Made by a program: the position numbers and the translations under genes. Below the pieces are notes generated by a model. It saw only the letters and a program-made list of their open reading frames with translations. It did not search any database and had not been told where the DNA came from. DNA of 18,266 nucleotides. It comes from Geosiphon pyriformis. Its lineage: Eukaryota > Glomeromycota > Glomeromycetes > Archaeosporales > Geosiphonaceae. Location: positions 4,936-23,201 of the forward strand of contig JAAOMT010000121.1 of NCBI GenBank assembly GCA_016748015.1, read 5' to 3'. This document shows, piece by piece, positions 9,239 through 17,020 of the stretch. Each line of letters starts with the position of its first letter. Positions within the stretch are counted from its first letter, which is position 1.

Positions 9239-9481
9239 CTAACAATATGGTATTTTATTACTTATTTTATATTTAACAACTTGTTCGGTAAAACAAAACT
9301 TAATATAAAATAGTAATAACACATAATTTGGAAGATTAAAAGTAATAGAAAGCTTGATAATGGTGGTAACAAATAGATAAAAAGTTATAATTAATGTGAT
9401 TCCGAATAGTGATAAAGAATATGGAAAAACATACTTGAGATTGTAATGATAAGTATTTAGAGCATAAAAAAAAAGAGACAA
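9239..9481 (-). CDS. LTR-embedded small hydrophobic frame, copy 1
   Basis: An 80-codon frame from MSLFFYALNT to NKIPYC with a hydrophobic centre (FGITLIITFYLFV and onward) that could form one or two membrane segments. The TATA box at 9585-9592 lies 104 bases upstream and AATAAA (complement of 9219-9224) about 15 bases beyond the stop. The same frame is open over 80 codons in copy 2 and 74 in copy 3. I recognise no family. Between copies 1 and 2 I count about 8 amino-acid changing and 7 silent differences, so constraint is at most weak and chance survival is possible. Confidence 0.3.
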   Translation of the reverse strand: MSLFFYALNTYHYNLKYVFPYSLSLFGITLIITFYLFVTTIIKLSITFNLPNYVLLLFYIKFCFTEQVVKYKISNKIPYC

Positions 9482-9584
9482 AGAATGTAAGAGTAGAGGA
9501 AAAGACTAACTGTTTACTATAAAACTATAGCAAAAAGTTGGCTCAATATTGAACTGATGCTTTCCTGAGCTAACAGAGAGACTG

Positions 9585-9592
9585 TATATATA
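9585..9592 (-). promoter_or_regulatory. TATA box of LTR copy 1
   Basis: TATATATA, conserved at the same position in all three LTRs. On the minus strand it would place a start site about 30 bases downstream, dividing the LTR into U3 (to 10194) and R/U5 (to 8806). The motif is symmetrical, so direction comes from the PBS and PPT, not from the box itself. Confidence 0.5.
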
Positions 9593-10194
9593 GCTAAATT
9601 ATATCAGATCTACATATTATATTAAAATTATTTAAGATACATCAATTATTTATATATTTTAATTTAATTAATTTATAATAAGCTTTACTTGGCATGTTAT
9701 TTTCTCAGAGCTAGTGATTTTTAGATGATCAGATTTAAATGGCTGAATCTAGAACATTAATTTTCAATCAATGATACTAATTGTGATTATGATCAACATA
9801 ATCAGAATTAGATCAATTGATTACATTTCTTGGTAACTACTTTTAACCATTGATTGCAGATCTGGAATATTAGATTGTTTTAATAAGGATATATGAAAAT
9901 TTTTAGAATATAACAAAGCCTGTTGTTATCTGATTACATATATCAATCATTTATTTCCATTGGTGTTTCTTAGTTTGCCAAGATTTTTTTGTATCCAATT
10001 TAGTTAAACTGTTGGATTGTGCCATATTTTTTTGTTGTAATTGGATTGATTGCTAATCATTTATTTTCAGATTGCCGGCTAATTTTGTTGATTAATTGTG
10101 ATAATGTAGGTCTTTTTTACATGATTTTAATGTTAATTTTCATTGTATGTGTTGTAATTTTTGCATTGAAAAGTGTAAAAATCTTCCAGTAATA

Positions 10195-10335
10195 TTTTCT
10201 CTATCTTTGAAAAATAAGCTCCTGTAAATTGTTAAATTTTTTTTTCTTTCTTAGAAAGATCAAAGTTCTCTGAAATATCTAAAAGTTATTAAAATGTTTA
10301 TAGTTGTCTCAATACTGACAACAAGAGGCACCATA
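10195..10335 (-). other. Internal region 1 of nested element (PBS and PPT only)
   Basis: 141 bases with no coding potential. On the minus strand it opens, two bases after the LTR, with TGGTGCCTCTTGTTGTCAG (complement of 10315-10333), a candidate primer-binding site for a tRNA whose 3' end is GGCACCA. It closes against copy 1 with AGAGAAAA (complement of 10195-10202), a short polypurine tract. Confidence 0.75.
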
Positions 10336-10781
10336 TGTTATCAGTAGTTTTTGTCAATATTTACAAGCATTTCTTAGCTCAACTGGTAACACACATTACT
10401 ATGATTATGCTACTAACTATAGCATATTATGGATGTATGGACTATTTCAGTAAGTGGAAAAACAAAAAAGAGTACATGATAAAGTCATTCAAAGTAAGAG
10501 AAGTATTGTCATTATTATTTGTTTTTGGACAAAAACCAGTCTTAGGTATTTAAAAAGAGAAAAAAAAAGTCACATCTTTTTATATGTATCAAAAGTGCAA
10601 CCAGCAACAAGAAAAAACCAAAACTATTTAAGAAAATTATAACCAAAATTTTTTCAATTAGTCATCAAAAGTGTGTGGTGTTTAAATGTCCACTTTGAAA
10701 ACAAAGTTATAGGAATTATAAAGATTGTAGGAGTAAAACATAACTGAAATAGATTTAACTTTTTATTGTTGAGACCACTCT

Positions 10782-11024
10782 CTAACAATATGGTATTTTA
10801 TTACTTATTTTATATTTAACAACTTGTTCAGTAAAACAAAACTTAATATAAAATGGTAATAACACATGATTTAGAAGATTAAAAGTAATAGAAAGCTTAA
10901 TAATGGTGATAACAAATAGATAAAAAGTTATAATTAATGTGATTCCAAATAGTAATAAGAAATATGGGAAGACATATTTGAGATTGTGATGACAAGTATT
11001 TAGGGCATAAAAAAAAAGAGACAA
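10782..11024 (-). CDS. LTR-embedded small hydrophobic frame, copy 2
   Basis: Identical length (80 codons) and end (NKIPYC) to copy 1, with the TATA box at 11128-11135 and AATAAA at the complement of 10762-10767 in the same relative positions. Differences from copy 1 include Tyr to Cys or His and Pro/Leu exchanges in the second hydrophobic stretch. Function unknown; it may be a chance frame kept open because the LTR copies are young. Confidence 0.3.
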   Translation of the reverse strand: MSLFFYALNTCHHNLKYVFPYFLLLFGITLIITFYLFVITIIKLSITFNLLNHVLLPFYIKFCFTEQVVKYKISNKIPYC

Positions 11025-11127
11025 AAAATGTAAGAGTAGAAGAAAAGATTAACTGCTTACTATAAAACTATAGTGAAGAATTGGCTCAGTATTGAACTGA
11101 TGCTTTCCTGAGCTGACAAAAAGGCTG

Positions 11128-11135
11128 TATATATA
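11128..11135 (-). promoter_or_regulatory. TATA box of LTR copy 2
   Basis: TATATATA in the same context (GGCTG on the plus-strand left side) as in the other LTR copies, 104 bases upstream of the small frame. Confidence 0.5.
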
Positions 11136-11737
11136 GCTAAATTATATCAAATCTACATACTATATTAAAATTATTTAAGATACATTAATTATTTATATAT
11201 TTTAATTTAATCAATTCATAATAAGCTTTACTTGACATGTTATTTTCTTAGAGCTAGTGATTTTTAGATGATCAGATTTAGATGGCTGGATTTAGAACAT
11301 TAATTGTCAATCAATGATACCAATTGTAATTATGATCAACATAATCAGAAGTAGATCAATTGATTACATTTCTTGGTAACTACTTTTAACCATTAATTGC
11401 AGATCTAGAATATTAGATTATTCCAATAAGGACATATAAAAATTTTTAGAGCATAACAAAGCCTGTTGTTATCTGATTACATACATCAATCATTTATTTT
11501 ATTTGGTGTTTCTTAGTTTGCTAAGATTTTTTTGTATCTAATTTAGTTAAACTGTTGGATTGTGTTATATTTTTTTGTTGTAATTAAATTGATTGCTAAT
11601 CATTTATTTTCAGATTGCCAACTGATTTTGTTGATTAAGTGTGATAATGTAGGTTTTTTTTGCATGATTTTGATGTTAATTTCTATTGTATGTGTTGTAA
11701 TTTTTGCATTGAAAAGTGTGAAAATTTTCCGGTAATA

Positions 11738-11878
11738 TTTTTTCCATCTTTGAAAAATAAGCTCCTGTGAATTGTTAAATTTTTCTTTTTTTCTAGGGAA
11801 GATCAAAGTCCTTTGAGATATCTAAAAGTCATTAAAGTATTTATAGTTGTTTTCATACTAACAACAAGAGACATCATA
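11738..11878 (-). other. Internal region 2 of nested element (PBS and PPT only)
   Basis: 141 bases, the same length as internal region 1 and clearly homologous. The candidate primer-binding site is at 11858-11876 and reads TGATGTCTC on the minus strand, two transitions away from the other copy. The polypurine tract next to LTR 2 reads GGAAAAAA (complement of 11738-11745). No coding content. Confidence 0.75.
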
Positions 11879-12343
11879 TGTTACGAGTGGTTTTTGTTGA
11901 TATTTGCAAATATTTCTTAGCTCAACTGATAACACACATTATCATGATTATGCTACTGACTATAGCATATTATGGGTGTATAAACTATTTCAGTAAGTGG
12001 GAAAGCAAAAAGAGGTACGTGATAAAGTCATTCAAAGCAAGAGAAGTATTGTCATTATAATTTGTTTTTGGGCAAAAACCAATCTTAGGTATTTAAAAAG
12101 GGGAAAAAGAAGTCATATCTCTTTATATATATCAGAAGTGCAACCAGCAACAAGAAGAAACCAAAACTACTTAAGAAAATTGTAACCAGAATTCTTTTAA
12201 TTAGTCATCAAAAGAATGTGATATTTAAATGCTTACTTTGAAAATGAAGTTATAAGAATTATAAAGATTGTAGGAGTAAAACATAACTAAAATAGATTTA
12301 ACTTTTTATTGTTGAGACCATTCTCTAACAACATGGTATTTTA

Positions 12344-12568
12344 TTACTTATTTTTATATTTAACAACTTGTTTGGTGAAACAAGACTTAATGTGAAATGG
12401 TAATAACACATGATTTGGAAGATCAGAAGTAATAAAAAGCTTGATAATAGTGATAACAAATAGATAAGAAGTTATAATTAATGTGATTCCAAATGGTGAT
12501 AAGGAATATGAAAAGACATACTTAAGATTGTGATGACAAGTATTTAGAGCATAAAAAAAATGAGACAA
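12344..12568 (-). pseudogene. LTR-embedded small hydrophobic frame, copy 3, frameshifted at its end
   Basis: 74 codons. The first 72 match the other copies, then one extra T in the plus strand near 12350-12354 shifts the frame and the protein ends KNK. The TATA-like box is TATATATT at 12672-12679 and AATAAA is the complement of 12305-12310. Because this LTR is the upstream one, its promoter would drive the array transcript. Confidence 0.3.
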
Positions 12569-12671
12569 AAAATGTAAGGGTAGAGGAAAAAACTAACTGC
12601 TTATTATAAAACTATAGCAAAGAGTTGGCTCAGTATTAAACTGATGCTTTCCTGAGCTGACAGAGAGGCTG

Positions 12672-12679
12672 TATATATT
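12672..12679 (-). promoter_or_regulatory. TATA-like box of LTR copy 3
   Basis: TATATATT on the plus strand, AATATATA on the minus strand; one base differs from copies 1 and 2, position conserved. Confidence 0.45.
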
Positions 12680-13281
12680 GCTAAATTACATCAGATCTAC
12701 ATACTATATTAAGATTATTTAAGATATATCAATTATTTATATATTTTAATTTAATCAATTTATGATAAGCTTTACTCAACATGTTATTTTTTCAGAGCTA
12801 GTGATTTTTAGATGATCAGATTTAGATGGCTGGATTTAGAACATTAATTGTCAATCAATGATACCAATTGTGATTATGATCAACATAATCAGAAGTAGAT
12901 TAATTGATTACATTTCTTAATAACTACTTTTAACTATTGATTGCAGATTTGGAATATTAGATTGTTTCAATAAGAACATATGAGAATTTTTAAAGCATAA
13001 CAAAGTCTGTTGTTATCTGATTACATGTATCAATCATTTATTTTCATTGGTGTTTTTTAGTTTGCCAAGATTTTTTTGTATCCAACTTAGTTAAACTGCT
13101 GAATTGTGCCATATTTTTTTGTTGTAATTGGATTGATTACTGATTATTTATTTTCAGATTGCCAGCTGATTTTGTTGATTAAGTGCAATAATGTAGATCT
13201 TTTTCACATAATTTTGATGTTAATTTTCATTGTATGTGTTGTAATTTTTGCATTGAAAAGTGTGAAAATTTTCTAGTAACA

Positions 13282-13285
13282 ACAT
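13282..13285. repeat. Target site duplication, right copy (ACAT)
   Basis: Matches 8802-8805. The next bases continue the gypsy Cys-rich coding region. Confidence 0.85.
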
Positions 13286-13776
13286 ACTCCTCTTTTTATT
13301 GCAATATCAATCCAGTTGTATTTTTTTGGTAGCATATTTCCACATGTGAAACAAGGAGTCTTGTCCCATTTTTCACTCTTTTTGGAATATCTAAATTGTT
13401 CTCTATGGCATGCTTTGCAAAAGTACTAGGTACGAGTTTTATATTCCTCTTCTGGAGAAATACATGTTCCCATTGATGAAAGTTTTTTGTTGCAATCTTT
13501 GCATTTGAGTGAGATGTAGGGTAGTTGTTTCTGTGGTTCTGGTGTAGAATATCTAACTACATTCTATCCTCTGGTCTCCTCAAAAATTTCTTGTTCTGTT
13601 TCTTCAGCCCAATTAGATGATGATCCAAGAGCCATTAAAGTTTCAGTAACTAGTAGTTTTTTTTCCTCTTCAAATTCAAATACTAGAGCTTTTTCAGTTT
13701 TCTTGTTAAAAGTATCACAGGTGGCAGGTACTCTAGTGTATTGTTTTTGGTATGAAATCTTCAATTCCTGAGTTTC
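13286..13776 (-). pseudogene. Cys-rich region of gypsy element A after the protease
   Basis: The protease frame continues through an acidic stretch (open part 13564-13764) into a Cys-rich segment: CKDC at 13492-13503, CKAC at 13408-13419 and CFTC at 13342-13353, followed by NMLPKKYNWIDIAIKRG. Three CxxC pairs, plus Cys in the part beyond the nested element, suggest one or more zinc ribbons. Stops fall at about 13561 and between the Cys pairs. I do not know a named domain for it; its position between protease and dUTPase is the notable point. Confidence 0.7.
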
Positions 13777-14124
13777 TTAATCCAAATTTGTATTGGTCTT
13801 GAGAAACCAATCATTTCCAATAAGAGCTTGATATTGGGGTGTATTCATGATTAGAACTTTGACTGGAATAGTAATTCCATCAATAGTGAATGGGAAATTG
13901 TCAATTTCTCTTACTGGAGTTTTTTTCATACTATCTGCAGTGACAATTACAGTTTGGGCTGGTTTGTCAACCGTTTTTTGAAGCTGTTGCATTAATTGGT
14001 AGGTGATAATACTTCCAGCTAATCTACTGTTTAAGATTAACCGAATTGGTTTTCCTTTAACTTCAGTTTCAGTATACATTGCTGTAATTGCTTTTTGTTT
14101 ATTGACTGCTGTATTGCTAAGCAA
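13777..14124 (-). pseudogene. Retroviral-type aspartic protease of gypsy element A, active site lost
   Basis: The protease would cut the Gag-Pol polyprotein. The 115-codon open stretch shows KGKPIRLIL, then NSR (14023-14031) where the catalytic DSG or DTG is expected, AGSIITYQLM, and later QALIGNDWFLKTN, the typical ALIG(N/M)D-W motif near the C-terminus. The Asp-to-Asn and Gly-to-Arg changes are single G-to-A transitions. It is in frame with gag upstream and the Cys-rich region downstream. Confidence 0.85.
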
Positions 14125-14658
14125 GAATGGTGATTTATTGGCTTCAAATTCAAATGGAAAGATATCTAAAAGGTTGGCATTTTGGGCAATTTGGGCTGAT
14201 AGAATAGTGTTGTTGAAAGGATTTGATTTTGGTGCTGCAACTTCACCTTCAAAAAGTGCAGGTTGTTAAAAATTTGATCCTTCAGGTATTGTAAAATAGC
14301 TGGGTTGAGTGTGATAGTGATTTGGTCTTTGTTGACCAGAATTTCGGAGAACCAACTGGTTATTTGGGTTGTTTCTGTTGTTATTATTACTGAATTAATT
14401 TTGAGGTGTGAATTGGTTATGTTAAACCAATCTTCTGGCTAGTACTTAATATTGTTAAGTGGGTGGTATCTGATATTGTTGAATTGGTAAAAGTTGCTGA
14501 TATTGTTGCTGTATTGGATGTAGAGCTGGTTGATAGTAATTGTTTTGATTTTGTGGTCTTGGTGAGTAATAAGTTGGTAGTAAAAGTTAGTAATAAAATT
14601 GTTGTGGTAAAGAATAACATTGATTACTTCTGTTTTGTTAATTTCTTTGTAATTTCCT
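14125..14658 (-). pseudogene. Gag-to-protease linker, Gln/Asn/Pro/Tyr-rich
   Basis: In the shared gag-protease frame this is a low-complexity spacer rich in Gln, Asn, Pro and Tyr (for example HPIQQQYQQLLPIQQYQ) with about seven stops, several at expected Gln codons. Other long frames across this region on either strand are by-products of the repetitive codons. Confidence 0.7.
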
Positions 14659-14700
14659 GCAATCTTGTTTCTAGTGTCCTGGAATTCCACAATAATGACA
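14659..14700 (-). pseudogene. CCHC zinc knuckle of gypsy Gag
   Basis: Fourteen codons read C-H-Y-C-G-I-P-G-H-stop-K-Q-D-C, the CX2CX4HX4C nucleocapsid motif that binds element RNA. The TAG after His stands where an aromatic residue is common, consistent with TGG to TAG. All four zinc ligands remain. Confidence 0.88.
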
Positions 14701-16240
14701 ATTTTGAGATTGGTTGTTAGATGGTAATCTAAAATTGTTTTGGTTGTGTCATTGTAGTGGTTGATATCTTTGTGGTTACTGTTGTTGTTGTTGTTGGTTT
14801 GTAAAATAGTTTTCAACCTTTTTTGTGAGTTAGTCTATTTTCTCTTCAACTGCTAAGCTGGTTTCTTTAATAGCTAGATTAACAAGTTTGGTGTGGTTTG
14901 TTTCTTCTATTGCTATTTCATAGTTCTTTGTATGTTTAATAGCAGTTGCTAAGTCTGCTAGGACATGTGGATAAACTTTTTTAATTAGTTTGTCTTTTAA
15001 TTCTGCTATGAATTAATTCAAAATCTGGGCATTGGAATAGTATTCATTGGTTTCCAATTGTCAAATTCATTGAAGAAGTTTATTGAATCTTCCAAGATAA
15101 GTCATAATAGTCTCAGATGTTTCTTGTTTGATATTGTGAAAGCAATTGTGAAGAGTAATAGAGGTGTTGTTATTAGTAAATTGTTGTAAGAAAGCATCTT
15201 TGAATGCTTGTCAGTTCTCAAATAGTTCTTTTAAGTTTTCAAACCATTCTTCTGTAGTTCTTTAGAGAAAGTATGAGATTGCTTTGAGCATTTTTACTGT
15301 ATTTCAACCATTTGTATCTCCTGCTTTTTGAACTTTGTCAAGCCATTCTTGAGAATTAATATTATTGTCTTCATCAGTGAATTCTGAAATTTTTGCAATG
15401 TAAGCAGTTGTCATTTTTTTTTCGTTTTCTGTAGTTTTTTTTTGTTCTGATTCAGTTTCTTTACTTTCTAAGTTCTCTGAATAATTACTTTCATTTTTTT
15501 GTAAGTAATCAATAATATTGGTGTTGGGTGATATTGGTTTCTGCTGTTGAATAGAATTTTTAGGTGACTGAAAGTCTTCTGGTTTAGAGAAACAGTTAAG
15601 TGGTGAATTTGGTGTTTGTGGTCAAGCAAGTGAAATTGAAAATGGTGTAATAAAAAGTGGTAATTTGATACTGGTTTTTTGTTCAGGTGTTTGCAAGTAT
15701 TTGGCAGTTGTTTTTGGTAGTATTGGAGTGTTTGGAGTGGTTTTTGAGTATTGTTTCACTTTTTGTTTGCCTTTGTTGCTTGTTTCTGTTTCTGATTCAA
15801 AGTCAAAAGAGTATTTAGACTGAACTGGGTATTTTTTTTCACAATACTCAATAATGTTAAAATTAAGTTCTTGGAAGTAGGTTGCAAGTGTTTTACTGTT
15901 TAGGTCTTTTGTTTTCAATTGTGAATAGTGTACCAAATTATTGTAGAAGTTGTTTTTGACTTCTAAAATGTTGTAGTTTCCAAAAAAATAGTTGTTTATA
16001 CAGTTTTTAATGTATTGGTATAGTAATTTCTTGAAAATTTCAATTCCATCTTGGATGTTAAATCTTTGCTTGTAGTGTGTGTAGATTGACTGATAATACT
16101 CTAGAGTTGTTGTGTCTAGTGTAATCACTATTTTGAATTTGTTGTTGCTGTGTTATTTCTGTGAAAGAGCACCAAATGTTACTGGAGGTTTTTGGTCTCT
16201 TTTCTTGAATATTGTTAATGTTGATTTGCTGTGAATTCAT
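14701..16240 (-). pseudogene. Gag of gypsy element A, broken
   Basis: Gag builds the virus-like particle. A candidate start is the ATG at 16240 (MNSQQININN). A frame change between about 16128 and 16080 leads to the 168-codon open stretch 15622-16128. Further on the frame reads WLDKVQKAG (about 15320-15346), MLKAISYF, EWFENLKELFENWQAFKDAF and MTYLGRFNKLL, the order of the Retrotrans_gag capsid core, then a helical region and a Gln-rich stretch before the zinc knuckle. About eight stops interrupt it. A Ser/Thr/Pro-rich N-terminal third precedes the capsid. Confidence 0.82.
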
Positions 16241-16354
16241 GTTCTCAGAAAGTAATTGGACTTTAAATAACTAAATTTATCTTCAAATTATCTTCTATAA
16301 TTTGAACTGCTGGGCTTATAAGTGGAATGGCTAATTCCTTGCCAGTTACTTTAT

Positions 16355-16488
16355 GTAGTTACATTGTAGTAAATGTCAACTCTTTCCCAGGAATTGCTCA
16401 TCTAGAAGCTTACTAAAATGTGTAGTTACTTTGCTGTGAAAGTTAACTCTTTTACAGAAATCTCATCTGTAGACTACTCTAATAATTA
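16355..16488. repeat. Imperfect 67-bp tandem direct repeat in the leader
   Basis: GTAGTTAC begins at 16355 and again at 16422. Both are followed by a similar series, AACTCTTT, CAG, and CTCATCT, with scattered differences. Two copies. Confidence 0.55.
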
Positions 16489-16562
16489 TGATAAGAAAAG
16501 GAAAAGAAAAAAATAAAAAAAATGTAAAAAAAATAGAATTCTAACAAGAAAAACGTTTTTTA

Positions 16563-16574
16563 TCCAGGCCTGGA
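16563..16574. repeat. 12-bp perfect palindrome in the gag leader
   Basis: TCCAGGCCTGGA, G+C-rich in an otherwise AT-rich leader, five bases from the adjoining hairpin. Confidence 0.75.
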
Positions 16575-16578
16575 GTCA

Positions 16579-16624
16579 CTAACAGATTATTGAAATTGGT
16601 AGCCAATCAATTTCAAAATGTTAG
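16579..16624. repeat. 46-base inverted repeat (hairpin) in the gag leader
   Basis: Outer arms CTAACA (16579-16584) and TGTTAG (16619-16624), inner arms TTGAAATTG (16590-16598) and CAATTTCAA (16608-16616), loop of nine bases. An alternative inner pairing ATTGG/CCAAT overlaps. Seen in DNA; RNA folding is inferred. Confidence 0.75.
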
Positions 16625-16724
16625 TTGTGTAAAAGATGATTTGTTTCAATTAAGATATCTAAAGTAAAATATTATGATAAAATACTATGAGAAGATACAT
16701 TTTCTTGAAGAGAGAAGCTCTTTT

Positions 16725-16732
16725 TTTATATA
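16725..16732 (-). promoter_or_regulatory. TATA-like box upstream of element A gag
   Basis: TATATAAA on the minus strand, about 490 bases upstream of the gag ATG. A plausible LTR promoter, unproven. Confidence 0.35.
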
Positions 16733-16740
16733 ACTTATTG

Positions 16741-17020
16741 TAGTACTAATCTTTGAACTTGTACTTTTCTCTTTTCTACAATTTGGGTGAACTAAAAATA
16801 CATTTCGACAAACTACAAGTTATTTTCACTGAACTATTAATTATTTCGGCCAATTTTCATTAATTTTGGCAAATTTTGATTATGTTAAATGGTTCAAAAT
16901 ATTGTGTAATTTGATCATCTTAATTTCTAGAGTACAAATCAGATTATTGATTAAGTAATGATATTTGATAATTTGATTAAATAATAAGTAATAATCAAAA
17001 TAATAATAATATATGCTAAT
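16741..17020. other. AT-rich junction between the two gypsy elements
   Basis: No open frame or RNA gene is seen. Short TAAT-rich stretches (around 16960-17030) adjoin the degenerate end of the next gag. The element boundary lies somewhere here. Confidence 0.5.

Larger units (their letters stand above)
8806..10194 (-). repeat. LTR copy 1 (downstream, 3' LTR)
   Basis: 1389 bases. The terminal TG reads TA (TATTACCAG) at 8806, one transition from the TGTTAC of copy 3, and three bases are missing just inside compared with copies 2 and 3. The other end is GTAATA at 10189-10194. It contains the TATA box, the small membrane-type frame and the AATAAA listed below. Confidence 0.85.
10336..11737 (-). 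repeat. LTR copy 2 (middle LTR)
   Basis: 1402 bases, beginning TGTTATCAG at 10336 and ending GTAATA at 11732-11737. It is collinear with copies 1 and 3 through its whole length. In the 243-base block 10782-11024 it differs from copy 1 at 16 sites, all transitions and without indels, by hand count. Confidence 0.85.
8806..13281 (-). mobile_element. Nested non-autonomous LTR element with three LTRs and two 141-bp internal regions
   Basis: Three tandem copies of a unit of about 1.4 kb (8806-10194, 10336-11737, 11879-13281) are separated by two 141-bp spacers. The outermost right end reads GTAACA and the third copy starts TGTTAC, the TG...CA inverted termini of LTRs. On the minus strand each spacer starts two bases after an LTR with TGGTGCC (TGATGTC in the other), a primer-binding site, and ends at an LTR with a purine-rich tract. 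There is no gag or pol. This resembles TRIM elements in having almost no interior, but with far longer LTRs, and in a tandem LTR-internal-LTR-internal-LTR form, probably made by recombination between LTRs. It must have borrowed proteins from another element. Confidence 0.85.
11879..13281 (-). repeat. LTR copy 3 (upstream, 5' LTR)
   Basis: 1403 bases with the best-preserved termini, TGTTAC at 11879 and GTAACA ending at 13281. In minus-strand orientation it is the first LTR of the array and would hold the promoter used for the element transcript. Element A coding sequence resumes directly after the ACAT at 13282-13285. Confidence 0.87.
6068..16740 (-). mobile_element. Degenerate Ty3/gypsy-like retrotransposon (element A), interrupted by a nested LTR element
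   Basis: The minus strand encodes, 5' to 3', gag, a CCHC zinc knuckle, aspartic protease, a Cys-rich region, dUTPase, a second barrel-like segment, RT and RNase H. Gag body, protease and first Cys-rich half share one frame; across the nested element the frame is regained once the insert plus one target duplication are removed. RT before RNase H with YLDD fits Ty3/gypsy, though the diagnostic integrase position cannot be seen because coding stops at about 6068. Many stops, two A-run frame changes and lost catalytic residues show it is inactive. The 5' leader and a possible LTR remnant lie beyond 16240. Confidence 0.88.
16241..16740 (-). other. Leader and possible 5' LTR remnant of gypsy element A
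   Basis: No coding. On the minus strand it carries a TATA-like box (complement of 16725-16732) followed by AAAAAAAGAGC, a structured region (16563-16624) and an imperfect 67-base direct repeat before the gag ATG. I could not place LTR termini or a convincing primer-binding site, and the matching 3' LTR is not in the window. Confidence 0.4.

Noticed and set aside
10335-10553. DYFSKW in the plus-strand LTR frame, resembling the first Asp motif of a retroelement integrase
   Set aside because: Only six residues match, nothing before or after fits integrase, and it lies antisense to the element; copies 1 and 3 read Asn instead of Asp. Taken as coincidence.
11600-11806. 68-codon minus-strand frame spanning internal region 2 and LTR 2
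   Set aside because: The equivalent frame is not kept open in the other copy and crosses the PPT-LTR border; probably chance.
8806-13281. Helitron or DNA transposon, because copy 3 ends CTAG before T and ends show short inverted similarity
   Set aside because: TG...CA termini, PBS and PPT next to the LTR borders and a 4-bp target duplication with frame restoration fit an LTR element; copies 1 and 2 lack CTAG.
14003-14269. 88-codon plus-strand frame over the protease region, and long frames near 14439-14816
   Set aside because: They are antisense or out-of-frame readings of the gag-protease polyprotein, whose motifs lie in one minus-strand frame.
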